In this document: piece by piece, positions 1 through 6,272 of the stretch
How positions within the stretch are numbered: position 1 is the stretch's first letter
Layout: each line of letters begins with the position of its first letter
NCBI GenBank assembly: GCA_016200125.1
Contig: JACQFK010000568.1
Location: 1-7,833, forward strand
Source of the DNA: Planctomycetota bacterium
GTDB lineage: Bacteria > Planctomycetota > MHYJ01 > JACPRB01
DNA: 7,833 nucleotides
Direction of reading: 5' to 3'
Notes under the pieces: model-generated
Databases searched by the model: none
Told to the model about the DNA's origin: nothing
Seen by the model: only the letters and a program-made list of their open reading frames with translations
Position numbers and translations under genes: made by a program

Positions 1-108
1 GCCAAGCCGAAGCAGGAGAAGCCCGCCGCCAAGCCCGCGCCCAAGCCCGCGGCGGCGGCTCCCGCAGCCGGGGCGGCTCCCGCGGCGGCCCCGGCCGCCG
101 CCCCGGGG
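1..108 (+). repeat. Low-complexity Lys-Pro-Ala coding tract
   Basis: The first 36 visible codons encode almost only Ala, Pro and Lys, in irregular KPA/PAAA units. Lysine is limited to the first half and the second half is pure Ala/Pro with single Gly. This is a flexible interdomain linker in coding sequence, not a transposable or tandem DNA repeat. It would let the ferredoxin domain swing between partners. Confidence 0.6.
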
Positions 109-378
109 ACGGACCTCGACGGCAACGTGGTCGAGAGCGGCGTGGGGGGCAAGGCGTCGAACACGGACCGCGGCACGGTCGACAAGGTCTGGATCATCCC
201 CGGCTGCATCGTCTGCGACCTCTGCGAGGACACGATCTCCGAGGTCTTCCACGTCACCGAGACGACGAGCGTGGTGCAGATGGAGGGGCGCGACAAGTGG
301 GCGGAGTGGTCGGAGAAGATCGCCGACGCCGCCGCCGGCTGCCCCGTCAACGTCATCAAGTACGAGATCAAGAAGTAG
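1..378 (+). CDS. Single-cluster [4Fe-4S] ferredoxin domain with Lys/Pro/Ala linker (5' end missing)
   Basis: The reading frame is open from base 1, so the gene starts upstream; 125 residues are visible. Residues 1-36 are a low-complexity Ala/Pro/Lys linker. Residues 60-125 form a small ferredoxin domain with C69-x2-C72-x2-C75 in GCIVCDLCED and a distant C114-P115 in AAGCPVNVIKYE. These are the four ligands expected for one [4Fe-4S] cluster in monocluster ferredoxins, so one-electron transfer in the cytoplasm is the likely role. An internal ATG or GTG near 127-130 could start a free ferredoxin, but the linker uses the same codon style and has no stop, so a fusion or linker-tethered domain is more likely. 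The stop is TAG. The next ferredoxin gene starts 2 nt later, which indicates one transcript. The upstream partner is not visible and I do not name it. Confidence 0.85.
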   Translation, partial: AKPKQEKPAAKPAPKPAAAAPAAGAAPAAAPAAAPGTDLDGNVVESGVGGKASNTDRGTVDKVWIIPGCIVCDLCEDTISEVFHVTETTSVVQMEGRDKWAEWSEKIADAAAGCPVNVIKYEIKK

Positions 379-380
379 CC

Positions 381-914
381 ATGCCCTACTACATCAACGA
401 CGAGTGCATCGGCTGCACGATCTGCGCCAAGAAGTGCCCCGTGCCCTGCATCTGGGGCGGCACAGTCCACGAGTGGGCGAAGACGAAAGAGTTCCACATC
501 ATCAACCCGCCCGATTGCATCGAGTGCGGCGTCTGCGCGAGCTACTGCCCCGTGGACTGCATCCAGAACGAGCTGGGCGAGATCGAGCCGAAGATCGAGG
601 CCAAGCAGCGCCCCGTCGCGGTGGTCCGCGAGGAGAACTGCACCGGCTGCGAGTGGTGCGTCGACGTCTGCCCCTTCGACTGCATCGAGATGGTGAAGCC
701 CGAGAACCCCTCGGAGTTCTTCGCCGTCGCGCGCGTGGTGCGCCCCAAGGACTGCGTGGGCTGCAAGCTCTGCGAGGAGGTCTGCGTCCAGAAGGACGCG
801 ATCGTGATCCTCTACCCCGACGGCTCCTACGCCGACCGCGTCGGCGTCGAGTGCAAGACCACCTACCTGGGCCCCGACCGGATGCCCAACCAGCCCCAGC
901 TCAAGCGCCTCTGA
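381..914 (+). CDS. Four-motif polyferredoxin, probably 4x[4Fe-4S]
   Basis: This 177-residue protein carries four CxxCxxCxxxC motifs: C9/12/15/19, C46/49/52/56, C87/90/93/97 and C125/128/131/135. In the bacterial two-cluster ferredoxin fold, paired motifs swap their fourth cysteine, so motifs 1+2 and 3+4 should hold four [4Fe-4S] clusters. The first three motifs are followed by Pro and an extra Cys (C23, C60, C101), as in the CPVDC stretch of 7Fe/8Fe ferredoxins. The fourth has Val instead of Pro and no extra Cys. A further C158 lies in the C-terminal tail. The protein is soluble, with no signal peptide. ATG 381 is chosen because it lies 2 nt after the preceding stop and gives the usual ferredoxin start MPYYINDECIGC; earlier in-frame starts overlap the ferredoxin domain upstream. 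The likely role is electron transfer alongside the upstream protein; the donor and acceptor are unknown. Third codon positions are almost entirely G or C. Confidence 0.92.
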   Translation: MPYYINDECIGCTICAKKCPVPCIWGGTVHEWAKTKEFHIINPPDCIECGVCASYCPVDCIQNELGEIEPKIEAKQRPVAVVREENCTGCEWCVDVCPFDCIEMVKPENPSEFFAVARVVRPKDCVGCKLCEEVCVQKDAIVILYPDGSYADRVGVECKTTYLGPDRMPNQPQLKRL

Positions 915-932
915 TCCCGCCCGCGCCTTGGG

Positions 933-961
933 TTGAAATGAGCCCCTCCGCAGACTAGAAT
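933..961 (+). promoter_or_regulatory. Sigma70-like promoter, leaderless arrangement
   Basis: TTGAAA at 933-938 matches the -35 consensus at 5 of 6 positions. TAGAAT at 956-961 matches the -10 consensus at 5 of 6. The spacer is exactly 17 nt. It lies in the 55-nt gap after the polyferredoxin stop and is AT-rich against a very GC-rich background. Transcription would start near 967-970, at or beside the ATG at 970, leaving almost no 5' leader. No Shine-Dalgarno sequence is present before that ATG, which agrees with leaderless translation. Confidence 0.7.
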
Positions 962-969
962 CAGATCCG

Positions 970-1194
970 ATGCCCACCTACGAGTACCTCTGCGGGAAGT
1001 GCAAGCACCGCTTCGAGGTGCTCGTCCGCTCCGACAGGCAGAAGGTCGCCTGCGCGAAGTGCGGCGCGAAGAAGGTCACGAAGCAGTACACCGTGTTCGG
1101 GCTCAACCTCGGAGCCGCGCCCCAGAAGGGGCTGAGCGGCCCCCTCTGCGGCTGCGGGCAGGGCGGCTGCGCCCTCTGCAGCGCGAAGGTCTAG
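970..1194 (+). CDS. FmdB-family zinc-ribbon protein
   Basis: This 74-residue protein begins MPTYEYLCGKCKHRFEV, the hallmark of the FmdB/CxxC_CXXC_SSSS regulatory zinc-ribbon family. C8-x2-C11 and C28-x2-C31 form the expected zinc knuckles. The family was named from a putative regulator in formamidase and amidase operons, but its molecular function is poorly established. Its usual Gly/Ser-rich tail is replaced here by a Cys-rich end, CGCGQGGCALC, with C60, C62, C67 and C70, which could bind a second metal. The ATG at 970 is the only sensible start and sits 8 nt after a good -10 box. The DUF255-type gene starts 7 nt after the stop, so this is probably the first gene of a three-gene operon. The family call is firm; the role is not known. 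Confidence 0.88.
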   Translation: MPTYEYLCGKCKHRFEVLVRSDRQKVACAKCGAKKVTKQYTVFGLNLGAAPQKGLSGPLCGCGQGGCALCSAKV

Positions 1195-1201
1195 GATCCC
1201 C

Positions 1202-2758
1202 TTGCCTTCCGAGACCGTCCGCTGGTTCGACTGGTCCGACGACGCCTTCCGCAAGGCCCAGGCCGAGGACAAGCCCATCGTCATGGACCTCTGCGCCCCC
1301 TGGTCCCACGGCTGCCGCGTCATGGACGCCCAGACCTACGGCGACCCCGAGATCGCGGAGCTCCTGAACCGGGACTACGTGGCCATCCGCGTCGACTGCG
1401 ACCGCCGGCCCGACATCAACGACCGCTTCAACCTGGGCGGCTGGCCGACGACCGCCTTCCTGACCCCCACCGGGGAGCTCATGGGCGGCGCCACCTTCGT
1501 CGCCCGCGACCAGATGAAGCAGCTGCTCGTCCAGCTCAAGGCCGGCTACGCCGCGAACCGCCACCGCATCGTCGAGGAGATCGCCCGGCGCGACGAGAAG
1601 ATCCGCGAGGCGCTCGAGCCTCAGTTCAGCGGCGTGGCGCAGCTGACGATGGAGGTCTTCCGCAAGACCGTCCGCGGCGTCGTGGCGACCCACGACTCGA
1701 TGTACGGCGGCTTCGGCAAGGCGCCCAAGTTCCCGCTGGTCCCCTCGCTCCGCGTGGCCCTCCAGGCGCTCCACGAGACCCAGGGGCCGGACTTCCGGCA
1801 CCTCCTGACCAAGACGCTCGACGCGATGGCCGACCGCGGGCTCTACGACCACGAGCAGGGCGCCTTCTTCCACTACGCCACCAACGACACCTGGACGATG
1901 GCCCGCTTCGAGAAGCTGGCCGAGGACAACGCCGGGCTCATCCGGCTCTACCTCGACGCCTCGATCGTGATGGAAGCGGACAAGTACCGGGACAAGGCGC
2001 TCCACGCGCTCGCCTGGGCGAAGGCCCGGCTCCTCGATCCCGACCGCGGCGTCTTCTTCGGCAGCCAGCGGGCCGACGACGATTACTACGGCGCCAGCCC
2101 GCAGGAGCGGGCGAAGCGGGAGCCGCCGTCCGTGGACCGCACGGTCTTCGTCCCCGCCTCGGCGGCGATGGCCTCCACCTTCCTCCGCGCCGCGCAGGTG
2201 ACCGGCGACGCCGGCCTCGCGGCGGCGGCGCTCCGGGGCCTCGAGTGGCTGCTCAAGGAATGCGTCCGCGACGGCACGGTGGCCCACTATCACGACGGGA
2301 GCCCCCAGGTGTTCGTGCTTGCCCGCGATCCGATCGCGCTCGCCTCCGCGCTGCTCGACGCCTACGACCACACGGGCGAGAAGAAGCACCTCGACGTCGC
2401 CGAGACGATGACCGAGGACCTGCTCAAGCGGTTCTGGTCGGACGCGGAGAAGGGGATCGTCGACCGGGCGGTCGACGCGCTCGACCGCGGGGACCTGTCC
2501 CGCCTGAAGAAGAACCTGCCCGAGAACGCCGGGGCGGCGGAGAATTTCGCCCGGCTCTGGCGGATCACCGGCGAGGAACGCCACAAGCGCTGCGCCGAGA
2601 AGATCCTGCTCTCGTATCCCGACTTCGAGGACAGCTACGGCCACCCCACGGCCGAGTACGCCCTCGCGGCCGACTGGATGGTGCGGCCGCCCGAGGAGGT
2701 GGAGCCGACGCCCGCCGGGCTCCGCGCCTTCGTCCCCCGGCGCAAGGTGAAGCGGTGA
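1202..2758 (+). CDS. Short YyaL/DUF255-type protein: thioredoxin-like domain plus helical barrel
   Basis: This 518-residue protein resembles the YyaL/SPATA20 family, which usually runs to roughly 650-750 residues. Residues 6-120 form a thioredoxin-like domain with RWFDWSDDAF, DPEIAELLNRDYVAIRVD, RRPDI and GGWPTTAFLTPTGE; the cis-Pro would be P82. Residues 160-490 match the alpha-helical barrel part: GGFGKAPKFP at 169-178, YDHEQGAFFHY at 215-225, RFEKLAEDNA at 235-244 and ENAGAAENFARL at 441-452. The family's CHWC redox motif is replaced by S35-H-G-C38, so a normal dithiol is absent; C31 is nearby. There is no signal peptide, so it should be cytoplasmic. TTG 1202 is chosen because the conserved domain begins within a few residues of it and a weak AGG at 1193-1195 precedes it. 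It lies between fmdB (7 nt upstream) and a membrane protein (overlapping start). The substrate is unknown. Confidence 0.85.
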   Translation: MPSETVRWFDWSDDAFRKAQAEDKPIVMDLCAPWSHGCRVMDAQTYGDPEIAELLNRDYVAIRVDCDRRPDINDRFNLGGWPTTAFLTPTGELMGGATFVARDQMKQLLVQLKAGYAANRHRIVEEIARRDEKIREALEPQFSGVAQLTMEVFRKTVRGVVATHDSMYGGFGKAPKFPLVPSLRVALQALHETQGPDFRHLLTKTLDAMADRGLYDHEQGAFFHYATNDTWTMARFEKLAEDNAGLIRLYLDASIVMEADKYRDKALHALAWAKARLLDPDRGVFFGSQRADDDYYGASPQERAKREPPSVDRTVFVPASAAMASTFLRAAQVTGDAGLAAAALRGLEWLLKECVRDGTVAHYHDGSPQVFVLARDPIALASALLDAYDHTGEKKHLDVAETMTEDLLKRFWSDAEKGIVDRAVDALDRGDLSRLKKNLPENAGAAENFARLWRITGEERHKRCAEKILLSYPDFEDSYGHPTAEYALAADWMVRPPEEVEPTPAGLRAFVPRRKVKR

Positions 2759-3537
2759 AGGACTGGTTCCCCGTGTTCCTCAACCTCTTCGCGCTGGGGA
2801 GCGGCGCCTCGCTGCTCGCCGTCCCCTACAAGCAGATCGGGAAGTACTACTTCACGTTCCATTCCACGGTCCTCCTGGTCCTGGCCTCGGTCGCGGTGCT
2901 GGTCGGCAAGCCCTGGCAGGGGCTGGCGCAGGGGACGGGCTACATGAAGGTGGTGGCGGGCCTCTCGATCCTCTTCGCGCTCCTCGTCCTCCTGCAGAAC
3001 TTCGTGGTGCGCGCGGCCGACAAGGAGCTGCGCCCCGACGCGCTCATCCTGCCGGTCTCGACGGGCGCGGTCTTCGTCATCATGGCGGCCTTCGGCTGGA
3101 CCGCCTACGGCACCGGAACGGCCCTGCTGCTCGTCTTCCACCTGCTGAGCGCGGCGCTGGTGCTCGGGACCTCGCTCGTCGCGATGTCGACCGGCCACTG
3201 GTACCTCGCCAACGCCCAGCTCTCCTTCGACATCCTGATCCGCCTCTGCCGGATGTTCGTCGGGGCGATCGTCCTGAAGGGGGCGATCGTGGCGGTCTAC
3301 GCGGCCACGCGCTTCGGGGAGTACTGGCGGCTGGAGGACTTCTACAAGATCATCATGGCGACCCGGATCGCCGCGGGGATCCTGCTGGCGGCCGTACTGG
3401 CGCTGATGAGCCTCTCCTGCGCGAAGCGGCACGCCAACCAGTCGGCGACCGGCATTCTCTACGTCGCCGTCGTGTTCGTCCTGATCGGCGAGACGATCTC
3501 GCTCTACCTGACGCTGGGAACGAATCGCCCGATCTGA
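2755..3537 (+). CDS. Multi-pass membrane protein of unknown function
   Basis: The frame is open far upstream, but the only convincing start is GTG 2755. It overlaps the previous stop as GTGA, a standard translational-coupling arrangement, and gives the hydrophobic N-terminus MKDWFPVFLNLF. The 260-residue product has about eight hydrophobic segments, near residues 5-22, 33-51, 65-86, 96-116, 120-143, 166-184, 198-221 and 232-254. Histidines 36, 129, 148 and 226 lie in or beside membrane segments; H148 is in STGHWYLANAQ, the most motif-like stretch. These could bind heme or metal, but that is inference and no known family signature is visible. Coupling to the DUF255-type gene suggests the two act together. 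A 28-nt gap separates its TGA from the next gene. Confidence 0.8.
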   Translation: MKDWFPVFLNLFALGSGASLLAVPYKQIGKYYFTFHSTVLLVLASVAVLVGKPWQGLAQGTGYMKVVAGLSILFALLVLLQNFVVRAADKELRPDALILPVSTGAVFVIMAAFGWTAYGTGTALLLVFHLLSAALVLGTSLVAMSTGHWYLANAQLSFDILIRLCRMFVGAIVLKGAIVAVYAATRFGEYWRLEDFYKIIMATRIAAGILLAAVLALMSLSCAKRHANQSATGILYVAVVFVLIGETISLYLTLGTNRPI

Positions 3538-3565
3538 ATCCCGGTCCGCGTCGTCCAATCTGAAG

Positions 3566-4714
3566 ATGAGTCGCCGGCAGACAAGTCTTCTCGTCGTCGT
3601 CGGAGCGGCCCTGCTCGCGGGAGCGGCCCTCCGGACGCATCGAGCGGCGCCGTCGCTGCAACCCCGCCTTCCCAAGGCTGATTCCGCGGCTCCCGAGCCG
3701 CCTCCGCGCTCGGACGCCTCCGCCGCGCGGCAAGCCGCCGAGCCTCCCCCTCCCGCCCCGGTCAGCCGGGCGCGCCGGGCCTTCGACCGCCTCCTCGCCG
3801 CGCTCAAGTCCGGCGACGCGGCGAAAATCACGGAGGCGCTCGAGGGCGTTCGAATCGAGCTCGTGCCGCCTCCCCTGCCCGACGAGCAGAATGCGGCGCT
3901 CCTCTACCGCAAGGCCTTCGAGAAGCAGGTGGGGGAGACCGACGACGCGGATGCCGACATCGTCTCGAGGGCCTCGGACGGCCTGGCGATCACGGCCGCC
4001 GAGCGGGCGAAGCTGCAGGGCTACCTGGATCGGAACCGGGAGTCGCTTGCGCTGCTCCACAAGGCGGCGGACCTTCCCCGCTGCAATTTCGGCCTGGAGT
4101 ACTCCCAGGGGGCGGCCATGGAGCTGGCTCACGTCAATCCGCTCATCCTGTCCTCCCGGCTCCTGCAGGTCGAATCGCTGCTGGCCGGGAAGGGGGAGGC
4201 CGCCGAGATCGCCCGCGCGTCGCTCCGCCTCTCGGAGGCCGTGGCGGACGAGCCGATCATGATGTCGCAGCTGCTCCGGAGTCTTCTCCATTCGATCGGC
4301 GCCCAGGCGAATCAGAAGGAATTCGAAGGCGAGGTCTCTCCGGAGCGGCTCCGGTCGCTGCTCCCCGCGCTCTCGCCCGACCGGGTCCGGCAGGGCTATG
4401 AGAACGTGCTCCTGTTCCAACTCTATTCCGGCGTGAAGCTCATCCAGGAGGGAGGAGATCTCCGGATGCTCCAGGGCCTGGAGGGGCCGTACGTCCGGCG
4501 TCCGCCCACGCAGCTGACGGCCCACGAGATGGAGTACTTCGCCGGAACTCTTGCGGAATACGTGCCGCTGGCCGGACGCCCCTACTACGAAGTCCGCGAC
4601 GATCTGGAGCGGCTCGGCCGGACCCGCACGGAGGGGACTCCCTGGTACGCGGAACTCGCCGGGGCGATGCTGCCCGCGATGGAACGGGCGCAGGCGCGGC
4701 AGGCCGCGACGTAG
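3566..4714 (+). CDS. Hypothetical membrane-anchored protein, cut short by in-frame TAG
   Basis: The frame from ATG 3566 gives 382 residues before TAG. Residues 7-24 are one hydrophobic N-terminal segment with basic residues before it (MSRRQTSLLVVVGAALLAG), so the protein is probably membrane-anchored with the rest outside the cytoplasm. Residues 28-66 are a Pro/Ala/Ser-rich linker. Residues 67-382 are mostly helical, including ENAALLYRKAF-like text at 108-118 (EQNAALLYRKAF here), which I associate with long planctomycete hypothetical proteins. No catalytic motif is visible. The protein appears truncated: after the TAG the same frame continues for 85 codons that encode the tail expected for this family. 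Third positions carry noticeably more A and T than in the operons upstream. There is no clear Shine-Dalgarno before the ATG. Function is unknown. Confidence 0.7.
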   Translation: MSRRQTSLLVVVGAALLAGAALRTHRAAPSLQPRLPKADSAAPEPPPRSDASAARQAAEPPPPAPVSRARRAFDRLLAALKSGDAAKITEALEGVRIELVPPPLPDEQNAALLYRKAFEKQVGETDDADADIVSRASDGLAITAAERAKLQGYLDRNRESLALLHKAADLPRCNFGLEYSQGAAMELAHVNPLILSSRLLQVESLLAGKGEAAEIARASLRLSEAVADEPIMMSQLLRSLLHSIGAQANQKEFEGEVSPERLRSLLPALSPDRVRQGYENVLLFQLYSGVKLIQEGGDLRMLQGLEGPYVRRPPTQLTAHEMEYFAGTLAEYVPLAGRPYYEVRDDLERLGRTRTEGTPWYAELAGAMLPAMERAQARQAAT

Positions 4715-4972
4715 GCCTACCTCGGGACGGCCCAGCTGGGGACGGCGCTCCGGATGCACCAGGAGGCCCACGGCGCCTATCCGGCGACCCTCGACCCGGT
4801 CCGCGAGTTCCTGCCGCAGCTGCCGCTGGATCCCTTCACCGGGAAGCCCTATCTCTACCGGCGCGAGGGAGCCGGGTTCGTCGTGTATAGCGCGGGGGTC
4901 CACGGCGTCGACCTCGGCGGCGCGGGGGGCGACTCGGGCGAGGAGAACATCGCGTTCCGCTCGCCGCGCTGA
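4715..4972 (+). pseudogene. C-terminal remainder of the 3566 gene, beyond an in-frame amber codon
   Basis: The same frame as the 3566 gene continues past TAG 4712-4714 for 85 codons to TGA 4970-4972. It reads AYLGTAQLGTALRMHQEAHG, then GAYPATLDPVREFLPQLPLD, then PFTGKPYLYRR, then FVVYSAGVHGVDLGGAGG. This resembles the end of GspG-type pseudopilins (YP.TL, DP..G.PY.Y, YS.G.DG..GG), a tail often seen on planctomycete hypothetical proteins. The usual calcium-site DG reads HG here. ATG 4754 lies inside the helix and is unlikely to be a true start. It is best treated as part of one broken, misread or read-through gene spanning 3566-4972. Its end is 4 nt from the convergent oxidoreductase stop. Confidence 0.7.
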
Positions 4973-4976
4973 CCGC

Positions 4977-6272
4977 CTACACCTCCCAGCCCTTCCGGTA
5001 CTCGCGCTTGACGTACTGCGACGCTTCGGGGCAGTTCGTCGCCTTGAGCCCGGCGGCGTCCCACGCCAGCTTCTTGCCCGCCCGGAAGGCGACGTTGCCC
5101 AGGAGCACCGCCTCGGTCAGGTTGGACGCGTAGCCGAACTCGCTCAGCGCCGGAGCGCCGCCCTTGCAGGCCTGGATCCACTCGACGTGGTGACCGGGCG
5201 AGCGGGGAAGGGTCGGCTTCAGCTGCTCGGCGTCGGGGAACTTCCCCTCGGGCAGGAGCTTGTAATCGCGGACGCCTTCCTCGATCGCGAGCAGGTTCCC
5301 CTTCTCGCCGACGAAGATCGCGCCGTTCGCCGGCAGTTTCTCGACGCCGGGGGCCAGCTCAAGAGGCGGGAGCTTGAGCCCGTCGTACCAGGTCATCTTG
5401 AGCGGCGGCCGGGTCCCCTTTGCCGGGAACTCGTACTTGATGATGCACCATTGCGGCCCGGTCTCCGGATTGAGGGGCTCGCCCTCCGCCTCGACCGTCG
5501 ACGGGGCGCCCAGGTCGAGCGCCCAGAAGACGGGGTCCATCAGATGGCAGGCCATGTCCCCGAGCGCGCCCGTGCCGAAGTCCCACCAGCCGCGCCATTT
5601 GAAGGGGTGATAGGCGGGATGATAAGGGCGTTCGGGCGCCGGTCCGAGGAACAGGTCCCAGTGGATGTTCGCGGGAACCGGGGGAGTGTCCTTGGGGCGG
5701 CCGATGCCCTGGGGCCAGATCGGGCGGTTGGACCAGACGTGGGCCTCGCGGACGGTTCCCAGGGTCCCCGCCTGGACGAGCTCGACGACCCGGCGCAGCC
5801 GAGCGTTGGCGTGGCCCTGCGTCCCCATCTGCGTGGCGACCTTGTTCTTCGCGGCGAGCTCGCCGAGCGTCCGCGCCTCGTAGACGCTGTGGGTGAGCGG
5901 CTTCTCCACGTAGGCGTGCTTCTTGAGCGCGATCGCGCGGACCGCGGCCGGCGCGTGGTGGTGGTCCGGGGTGCCGACCGTCACCGCATCGATCGACCCC
6001 GCCTCCTTCTCCAGCATCTCGCGGTAGTCGTTGTAGCGCTTCGCCTTCGGGAAATCGACGCTCGCCTTGTCGAGCGGCTTGTCGTCGATGTCGCAGATCG
6101 CGGCGATCGTCTCGTTCCTGCAGGCGTCGAGGCTCGCGCGGCCGCGGCCTCCCACGCTGATGCAGGCGACGTTCAGCTTCGCGTTGGGGGACTTCTCCTG
6201 GCCGTACCCGGTCTGGCGCCCGGCGATCCAGAAGCCGGCGGCGGCGCCGGCCAGAAATTCGCGACGCTTCAT
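4977..6272 (-). CDS. Tat-exported Gfo/Idh/MocA-family NAD(P)-dependent oxidoreductase
   Basis: This 431-residue protein has a twin-arginine leader, MKRREFLAGAAAG (R3-R4, then F6-L7), so it is probably exported folded and with cofactor bound. Residues 32-125 form the Rossmann domain: NVACISVGGRGRASL (glycine motif at 41-45), then AICDID at 58-63, whose acidic end should contact the nucleotide ribose, and TPDHHHAP at 101-108. VEKPLTHS at 122-129 carries the EKP signature whose Lys (K124) is catalytic in the family. Residues 130-431 form the alpha/beta sugar-binding domain, with PFKWRGWWDFGTGALGDMAC and H243 near the expected active site. Members oxidise or reduce sugars, inositols and related polyols; the substrate cannot be read from sequence. 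The - strand start has an AAGGA Shine-Dalgarno. It is divergent from the beta-propeller gene and convergent with the broken 3566 gene. Confidence 0.93.
   Translation of the reverse strand: MKRREFLAGAAAGFWIAGRQTGYGQEKSPNAKLNVACISVGGRGRASLDACRNETIAAICDIDDKPLDKASVDFPKAKRYNDYREMLEKEAGSIDAVTVGTPDHHHAPAAVRAIALKKHAYVEKPLTHSVYEARTLGELAAKNKVATQMGTQGHANARLRRVVELVQAGTLGTVREAHVWSNRPIWPQGIGRPKDTPPVPANIHWDLFLGPAPERPYHPAYHPFKWRGWWDFGTGALGDMACHLMDPVFWALDLGAPSTVEAEGEPLNPETGPQWCIIKYEFPAKGTRPPLKMTWYDGLKLPPLELAPGVEKLPANGAIFVGEKGNLLAIEEGVRDYKLLPEGKFPDAEQLKPTLPRSPGHHVEWIQACKGGAPALSEFGYASNLTEAVLLGNVAFRAGKKLAWDAAGLKATNCPEASQYVKREYRKGWEV

Noticed and set aside
376..378. TAG read as a sense codon genome-wide (amber recoding)
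   Set aside because: Reading through this TAG leads out of frame into the next ferredoxin gene. Several other genes end properly in TAG, so TAG is a normal stop here.
938..958. Tiny open frame ATG AGC CCC TCC GCA GAC TAG inside the promoter gap
   Set aside because: It has six codons, no ribosome-binding site, and lies within the proposed -35 to -10 spacer.
1103..2644. 513-codon open frame on the - strand opposite the DUF255-type gene
   Set aside because: The translation is rich in Arg, Gly, Val and Leu without any motif. It mirrors a high-GC gene on the + strand that matches a known family over its length.
2245..2754. Long N-terminal extension of the membrane-protein frame
   Set aside because: This stretch is Arg/Pro-rich out-of-frame translation of the DUF255-type gene. 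GTG 2755, overlapping the stop, is the natural start.
3534..3561. Possible promoter CTGAAT...CAATCT before the 3566 gene
   Set aside because: Both hexamers match consensus poorly, and the distance to the ATG differs from the two TAGAAT sites.
3353..4903. 516-codon open frame on the - strand opposite the 3566 gene
   Set aside because: It is a shadow of high-GC coding sequence. The + strand frame has a membrane anchor, a linker and a family-like tail, while this one has no recognisable feature.
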